Positions 59,766 to 64,000 of a DNA stretch of 64,000 nt are shown here, one piece after another (position 1 is the stretch's first letter; each line of letters opens with the position of its first letter). Under the pieces are notes generated by a model that did no database searches, was not told the origin of the DNA, and worked only from the letters and a program-made list of their open reading frames with translations. A program made the translations under genes and the position numbers. The DNA comes from Deinococcus sp. QL22 (lineage in GTDB: Bacteria; Deinococcota; Deinococci; Deinococcales; Deinococcaceae): positions 1,656,001 to 1,720,000 of the forward strand of contig NZ_CP097149.1 of assembly GCF_023370075.1 (NCBI RefSeq), given 5' to 3'.

Positions 59766-61004
59766 TTATTCCCCGTAAGCCGCCGCCCGCACCGCTTCCC
59801 AGTCGCCCGCACCCAGTACAAAGGGCTGCCGCTGAATATCAGTCGTCACTCGTGCGCCCGCCGGGTCTAGGTACACGTCCACCTCTGTCCTGATGCCGAA
59901 CCCCTGAGCTGCCGGATAGGTGCCGGGTTCCACGGTCACGCACAGGCCGGGGGTCAGGCGGCGGGTATCGCGGGTTTCGTAGTCATCTAAGTTTGCGCCG
60001 CTGCCGTGAATCTGCACGCCGAGGTCATGCCCGGTGCGGTGAAAGAAGAATTCGCTCCAGGGTGCGCCCATCGTGTCGCGCACGGTGCGGTCTATCTGCC
60101 AGCCGCTCAGGTCGCCGCCCGCCAGCAGTTGCGCTATGCCCGCATCCCGCGCCCCCGCCACTGCCCGCCACGCATCCAAATATGTGTCAGACGGTTGGCC
60201 CGCGTAGCCTACCCAAGTCACATCGGCAAACGGGCGGCCCGGTTCCTGTGCCCACAGGTCGATCAGCACGCACTGGCCCCAGTCCAGCGTCGCGTGCTGT
60301 TCAGGGCTGGGTTCGTAGTGGGAATCGGCGGCATTCACGCCAAAACTCACATTTACTGCGTGGCCGCTGACCATGCCCGCCGCCTCTATCGCCCGCCCGA
60401 TGACGGCCTGCGCGTCCAGTTCGGTCACGGGTTGGCCTGCCTTCAGCCGCTCGTGAATCAGGCGGTAGGCGTCGTCTTTGGCCTGCATCAGCACAGCTAC
60501 AGCCCGCTCGTGGGCGGCCAAATCTTCGGTGCTCCACGTCAGGAAGGCTTGCAACAGATCGGCGCTCGATACTATTTCTGCCCCCGCCGCTCGCACGCGC
60601 TCCACGGTTCCGGCGTCCACGCGGCTTACATACGGCACGGCCCCCAGTGAGCTGTATTCCATCGCCACGCGCTTTCCGGCCACCATGTCGCGCAGGGCAC
60701 TGTCCAGTTGGTCATGCGATCCGAAGGCCCGCCGCTCCACGCCCCAGCCCGCCGACAGGTTGGCCCAGGTGCCGCCCTCGATGTGGTTGTGCAGCAGCAC
60801 CGCCTGCCCTTCACGCGGCACCCACACAAAAAATCGGCGCGTCAGGAAAGCCTCTTTGGGCAATCCCAGCACTTTCGCCGCGTGCGGATTCAGGCCCTGA
60901 AAGTCGTAGATCAGCCAGCCGTCGAGGTCGGTGGCTTGCAGGGCGGCCCGCATCTGTTCAATCGGATTAGCGTCAATCGGGTTGGCAGCAGCATTGGCGG
61001 TCAT
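59766..61004 (-). CDS. M24-family Xaa-Pro peptidase-like protein
   Basis: 412-aa protein with an N-terminal creatinase-like domain and a C-terminal pita-bread fold. Metal ligands are Asp in VLIDLWAQ, Asp in FADVTWVG, His in HRTGHDLGVQIHG, Glu in VTVEPGTY and Glu in IRTEVDVYL. It likely cleaves X-Pro peptides. Start 61004 has TAGTCT seven bases upstream; the longer open frame covers the divergent gene and is spurious. Confidence 0.9.
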   Translation of the reverse strand: MTANAAANPIDANPIEQMRAALQATDLDGWLIYDFQGLNPHAAKVLGLPKEAFLTRRFFVWVPREGQAVLLHNHIEGGTWANLSAGWGVERRAFGSHDQLDSALRDMVAGKRVAMEYSSLGAVPYVSRVDAGTVERVRAAGAEIVSSADLLQAFLTWSTEDLAAHERAVAVLMQAKDDAYRLIHERLKAGQPVTELDAQAVIGRAIEAAGMVSGHAVNVSFGVNAADSHYEPSPEQHATLDWGQCVLIDLWAQEPGRPFADVTWVGYAGQPSDTYLDAWRAVAGARDAGIAQLLAGGDLSGWQIDRTVRDTMGAPWSEFFFHRTGHDLGVQIHGSGANLDDYETRDTRRLTPGLCVTVEPGTYPAAQGFGIRTEVDVYLDPAGARVTTDIQRQPFVLGAGDWEAVRAAAYGE

Positions 61005-61065
61005 ACCCCAAAGACTATCGGAAACGTGTAGGGGCCGTTCTATTGGCTGGGATAGCTTGGGGCTT

Positions 61066-61938
61066 ATGGACGTTTTTCGGTTGCTGGTGCCTGTTGCTGT
61101 GGTGTTGGTGGTCATGCTCCTCATTTGGGCAGGGCGGGCCATGTTGGAAGGCGCACGCGAAGGCATAGCAGAAGCCAAAGAGGAAAAAGTGGCAGCCAAA
61201 GCTGTGCAGACCGCCGAGAAGCAGGCCAAGGCCAAGGCCCGCTTAGCGCGGTTTGAAGCCGCTGCCGCCGCACTTTCTCCCGCTGACCGTTTCGCCCTCA
61301 ACCTCCGCGCCCCGTTTACCGAAATCTGGCTGGAAATCTTTCCGCACGAGGAAGGTGCCCGCGAGTTGGAATACTTCTACCGCCTGACGCCGCCGCCCGG
61401 TCAGGAAGACGAGTTGCGAAAGGTGCTGGAAGAGGGCTGGGACATCACTGACCACACATCGGCCCTGCACAGCCTCGCGTGGCTGATAGACAGCGGCCAC
61501 CGCTTGCCCTACGCGCAGGTGCGCCAAGCCGTCGCTGAGGGTGAGGACACGAAGGGCAGGGCGCGTGAGGCGGGCGTGGTGAAAAAATGGGAAGACCAAG
61601 TAGGAGAGGCGGGCGGCGCGGCCTTCGATCTGGCCCGCGCCGTGGATGTGGCGGCTATGGCCCACGCGCTGGGCTACCTCTCGGAAGCCGAATGCGGGCG
61701 GATTCTGCGTCAGTGCCGGATCATTGCCCAGGACTTGTTCGACAGTTGGGACACATACGGTCAAAGCTTTTTGGCAGGCGCAGAGTTCTGGAAATCGGGC
61801 GGCTTGATGGACGGCACACGCAACAAACGCTACGCGGGGAGCATTCGCTGGCTACGGGAAGACCCGCAGAGTCCGTGGCTGCGCGATCCGTGGCCCGTGT
61901 CGCTGGAACGTCAGGAACGGTTGAAGGCGATGAACTGA
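61066..61938 (+). CDS. DUF1266 protein with membrane anchor
   Basis: 290 aa. One N-terminal membrane helix (LLVPVAVVLVVMLLIWAG) is followed by a Lys/Ala/Glu coiled coil (about 30-70) and the DUF1266 region (AFDLARAVDVAAMAHALGYL, IAQDLFDSWDTYGQSFLAGAEFW). DUF1266 proteins are often near polymorphic toxin or secretion loci, but none is present here. TAGCTT seven bases before the ATG. Confidence 0.78.
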   Translation: MDVFRLLVPVAVVLVVMLLIWAGRAMLEGAREGIAEAKEEKVAAKAVQTAEKQAKAKARLARFEAAAAALSPADRFALNLRAPFTEIWLEIFPHEEGARELEYFYRLTPPPGQEDELRKVLEEGWDITDHTSALHSLAWLIDSGHRLPYAQVRQAVAEGEDTKGRAREAGVVKKWEDQVGEAGGAAFDLARAVDVAAMAHALGYLSEAECGRILRQCRIIAQDLFDSWDTYGQSFLAGAEFWKSGGLMDGTRNKRYAGSIRWLREDPQSPWLRDPWPVSLERQERLKAMN

Positions 61939-61981
61939 AGCGCTGGGGACTGGGCCATAAACTCAGCGCCCGCAATAGCTT

Positions 61982-62000
61982 TTCTTAGACCCTTGACGGC
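61982..62000. repeat. palindrome-ended intergenic repeat, right-end remnant
   Basis: TTCTTAGACCCTTGACGG, a diverged right end of the family, between the convergent DUF1266 and DUF4173 genes. Confidence 0.45.
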
Positions 62001-62007
62001 CCCGCCA

Positions 62008-63606
62008 TCACTCCCGAAGCCCAAGCACCGCCCGCCGCGCCCGCTCCTGACTGAGATTCCAAACTCGCGGATCACGCGCCGCGCCGAATTCCTCTTTGAG
62101 TTTTAAAATCACATACTCCCGGTGATCCATGTAGCCGCATTCACCAGGCGGGCAATCACGGGTGAGGGTGTCCAGATTTGCTACCACCGTGGGCACAGCG
62201 TCGGCTCCCAATTGGATCAAGCTCCACAAATCGGCCTGTTGCGGCGTGCTGCGGGTCACGTTGGTCACGGCGGCGAGTTCACGCCCCACATTTACGCGGG
62301 CAATGAGTGCGCCGGGATTGATCAGGGTGGCGAGGAGCAACGTGCCAAAGCCTGCCAGCAACGCCGGATAAGCAAAGCGCCGCAACGTGCCGCGCCAAAG
62401 ACATACGCCGAGCCATGCCAGTGCCAGCACCAGCCACACCAACAGGGCCGCCCCCAGCACGCGGATTTCACTCAGGCCGTAAGCCAGCGTGTACAGTCGC
62501 CAACGGTTGGCCGCACTGACCAGCACCAGCGCCAGCGGCAGCAACACGGCCAAATTCAGTAGGCGGTAAGTGGCCTGTGCCCGCACATTGGGCCGGGTCA
62601 GGCCGTAGGCAGCCAGCAGCAGCCCCAGCGTCAGGAACGCCACCCACAGCAACTCCGAAAAGCCGCGCCGCACGTATTCGGCAAAAGTAAAGCCGTCGGG
62701 CAGTGTGATGCCGCTGAGGAAATAGGGCAGTTGTGTAAACAGGAAAACCAGAAATAAAGCTCCCAGCGCCAGCAGAGGCATTCCTGTTTCGATCAGACCC
62801 AAGCGCCCGCCGCGTTCTTCTGGCGTGTCGGTGGCGGTTCCCAGCAGGGTAGGGGAGAGCGCCATCAGCGCCGGGTACGCGAGGCCGCCCGCGAAGGCCA
62901 CCCACAGCAGCACCGTAAACGAGCTTTGAATCAGGTTCTCTGGATTCCAGCGCCACAGGCCCGAAATCAGGTCGGCAAAACCGCTGTCGGCCCCGGCCAG
63001 CAGCCCGCCGAAGACCAGCAGCACCGGCACGGTCAGCAGCAGGCCAGTCAGCCAAGGCGTGGCCCGTCCGGCCTTGGCTCCGCGCAATTTCCCCCACGGA
63101 AAGCGTTCCAGCAAGGCAAAGGGGCCGTAGAACAGCCGCGATCCGCCCGTGAAGATCATGCCTGTCATGCGCCCAGTGGCGGTGGTTGCCAGCCCCGCGT
63201 GCCGCCAGACCGCCGCCCCCAGCACCAGCGCCAGTACTAAGGCCAGCGCGTTCAAAAATTGGAACTCGCCCGGAGCGTCCCACAGAGCAAAGGTCAGGGC
63301 AAAGGCCAGCGCCACGCCCAGCAGCGTCAGTCCTTCACGGGTCGGAGTTTGGCTGCGCCGCCGCGTACTCCACAGCAGCAAACCGACCCAGATCGCCACC
63401 CAGATCGCTACATTCAGGCCCGATTGTCCGTCCGTGCTAATGGTCAAAACGTAGGCCGCTATCCCAGCCACTGCCGCCACCCCCAGAGGCCACGCCGCCC
63501 GCTCTGGCCGGGGCCGGGATGTCGCGTCCCAGGTCGGCGCGGGAGTCAGGGGATGCAGCTCAGTGGACACAGATGGAGGGTGCGGCGCTGGCTCTGGTTG
63601 TGTCAT
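62008..63606 (-). CDS. DUF4173 membrane protein
   Basis: 532-aa protein with at least ten hydrophobic helices and a soluble C-terminal part that contains VNVGRELAAVTNVTRS and LDTLTRDCPPGECGYMDHREYV. The helical core (LLLTVPVLLVFGGLLAGADSGFADLI, AEYVRRGFSELLWVAFLTLGLLL) matches the DUF4173 layout. Function unknown. TACGGT six bases before ATG 63606. Confidence 0.8.
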   Translation of the reverse strand: MTQPEPAPHPPSVSTELHPLTPAPTWDATSRPRPERAAWPLGVAAVAGIAAYVLTISTDGQSGLNVAIWVAIWVGLLLWSTRRRSQTPTREGLTLLGVALAFALTFALWDAPGEFQFLNALALVLALVLGAAVWRHAGLATTATGRMTGMIFTGGSRLFYGPFALLERFPWGKLRGAKAGRATPWLTGLLLTVPVLLVFGGLLAGADSGFADLISGLWRWNPENLIQSSFTVLLWVAFAGGLAYPALMALSPTLLGTATDTPEERGGRLGLIETGMPLLALGALFLVFLFTQLPYFLSGITLPDGFTFAEYVRRGFSELLWVAFLTLGLLLAAYGLTRPNVRAQATYRLLNLAVLLPLALVLVSAANRWRLYTLAYGLSEIRVLGAALLVWLVLALAWLGVCLWRGTLRRFAYPALLAGFGTLLLATLINPGALIARVNVGRELAAVTNVTRSTPQQADLWSLIQLGADAVPTVVANLDTLTRDCPPGECGYMDHREYVILKLKEEFGAARDPRVWNLSQERARRAVLGLRE

Positions 63607-63734
63607 GCCCGTACCGTAGCGGCGCAGTAGGCGCGGGGCGTCGGCCAAAAGTGGGATGAGCCGCTTTAACCAATCTGCCCAGTTTTGCCTTCTCCGGTAC
63701 GGTTGACCCGGCCCCTGGCCTCTACACTCGCGTC

Positions 63735-64000
63735 ATGGCATTTCCTGACCTGAGAACCTTTATGCGGCTGCTCGAAGACCGGGGCGAACTCGTGCGCGTG
63801 CCTTTTCCGGTAGACCGAGAACTGGAAATCACTGAAATCGCAGACCGTTTGGTCAAGGCAGGCGGCCCCGCCGTACTGTTCGAAAATGTCAAAGGCAGCC
63901 CTTTTCCGCTGGTAATCGGGCTGATGGGAACGCGGGAACGCACGGCCCTGTCGCTGGGTGTATCTGATCTGGCTGATCTGGCTGCCAAAGTCCGCGCCCT
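63735..64000 (+). CDS. UbiD-family decarboxylase, 5' part
   Basis: The window ends after about 88 codons. MAFPDLRTFMRLLEDRGELVRVPFPVDRELEITEIADRL and the following GGPAVLFENVKGSPFPLVIGLMGTRERTALSLG are the N-terminus of UbiD/menaquinone-type decarboxylases, which use prenylated FMN. TACACT six bases before the ATG. The catalytic part lies beyond the window. Confidence 0.88.
   Translation, partial: MAFPDLRTFMRLLEDRGELVRVPFPVDRELEITEIADRLVKAGGPAVLFENVKGSPFPLVIGLMGTRERTALSLGVSDLADLAAKVRA

Overview
The window looks like chromosomal DNA of a Deinococcus species. It is GC-rich, and the housekeeping proteins (DnaG, GcvP/H/T, HisF, HisIE, GlmU, HemC, MurI, Rph, TatA/TatC) are of the Deinococcus-Thermus kind. 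Characteristic accessory families also occur: DUF4384, DUF4394, Rcp1-like single receivers and N-acylamino-acid racemase. More than twenty genes have a TANNNT hexamer 5-9 nt before the start codon instead of a Shine-Dalgarno site, the leaderless arrangement known to be common in Deinococcus. The assignment rests on reading the sequence only; no database search was possible.

Layout. 1-5.1 kb is accessory: an intact IS3-family element, a DUF4326 gene at its edge, a coiled-coil protein of unknown function, two orphan receiver proteins, a small secreted WGxxGxxG-type protein between two copies of a hairpin repeat, and a broken tRNA-Val-like sequence. 5.1-8.7 kb holds dnaG, a cupin and two small membrane proteins. 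8.8-14.9 kb is a one-carbon operon (5-formyl-THF cyclo-ligase, gcvT, gcvH, gcvP) plus a DUF4394 lipoprotein. 15.2-16.7 kb is hisF-hisIE, followed by a third orphan receiver, small membrane and DinB proteins, pyroglutamyl peptidase, mutM-pdxH, an Ohr/OsmC protein and an SDR. 24-27.7 kb has tatA-tatC, lgt and glmU. 27.8-32.6 kb has a divergent HxlR/SDR pair, two paralogous MFS exporters and an acetyltransferase. 32.6-39 kb has RNase HI, a DUF4870 protein, a PIG-L deacetylase, ApaG, an M42 aminopeptidase, an N-acylamino-acid racemase with an overlapping GNAT gene, and a secreted DUF4384 protein. Then come tRNA-Gln, an MrfA/Hrq1-type helicase behind a poly-ferredoxin gene, a 2-phosphoglycerate-kinase-like protein with three ATP-cones, a TetR regulator and a VWA protein. 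47-64 kb carries DoxX, rph-murI, a kinase-like protein, GNATs, argB, dus, DinB, hemC, asparaginase, DedA, HAD, SDR, M24 peptidase, DUF1266, DUF4173 and the start of a UbiD decarboxylase.

Genes that work together: gcvT/H/P with the folate cyclo-ligase (glycine cleavage and folate one-carbon units); hisF with hisIE; tatA/tatC and lgt (export and lipidation); mutM with other maintenance genes; racemase plus acyltransferase (and perhaps the M42 hydrolase) as a possible D- to L-amino-acid conversion route.

Most notable: the helicase at 39.6-42.3 kb appears to carry a PcrA/UvrD-type C-terminal domain; a palindrome-ended intergenic repeat family occurs at least seven times, once inside the gcv operon; the 2PGK-like protein has three ATP-cones and its 3' end lies in a degenerate minisatellite; and a tRNA-Val-like sequence lacks a normal D-arm.
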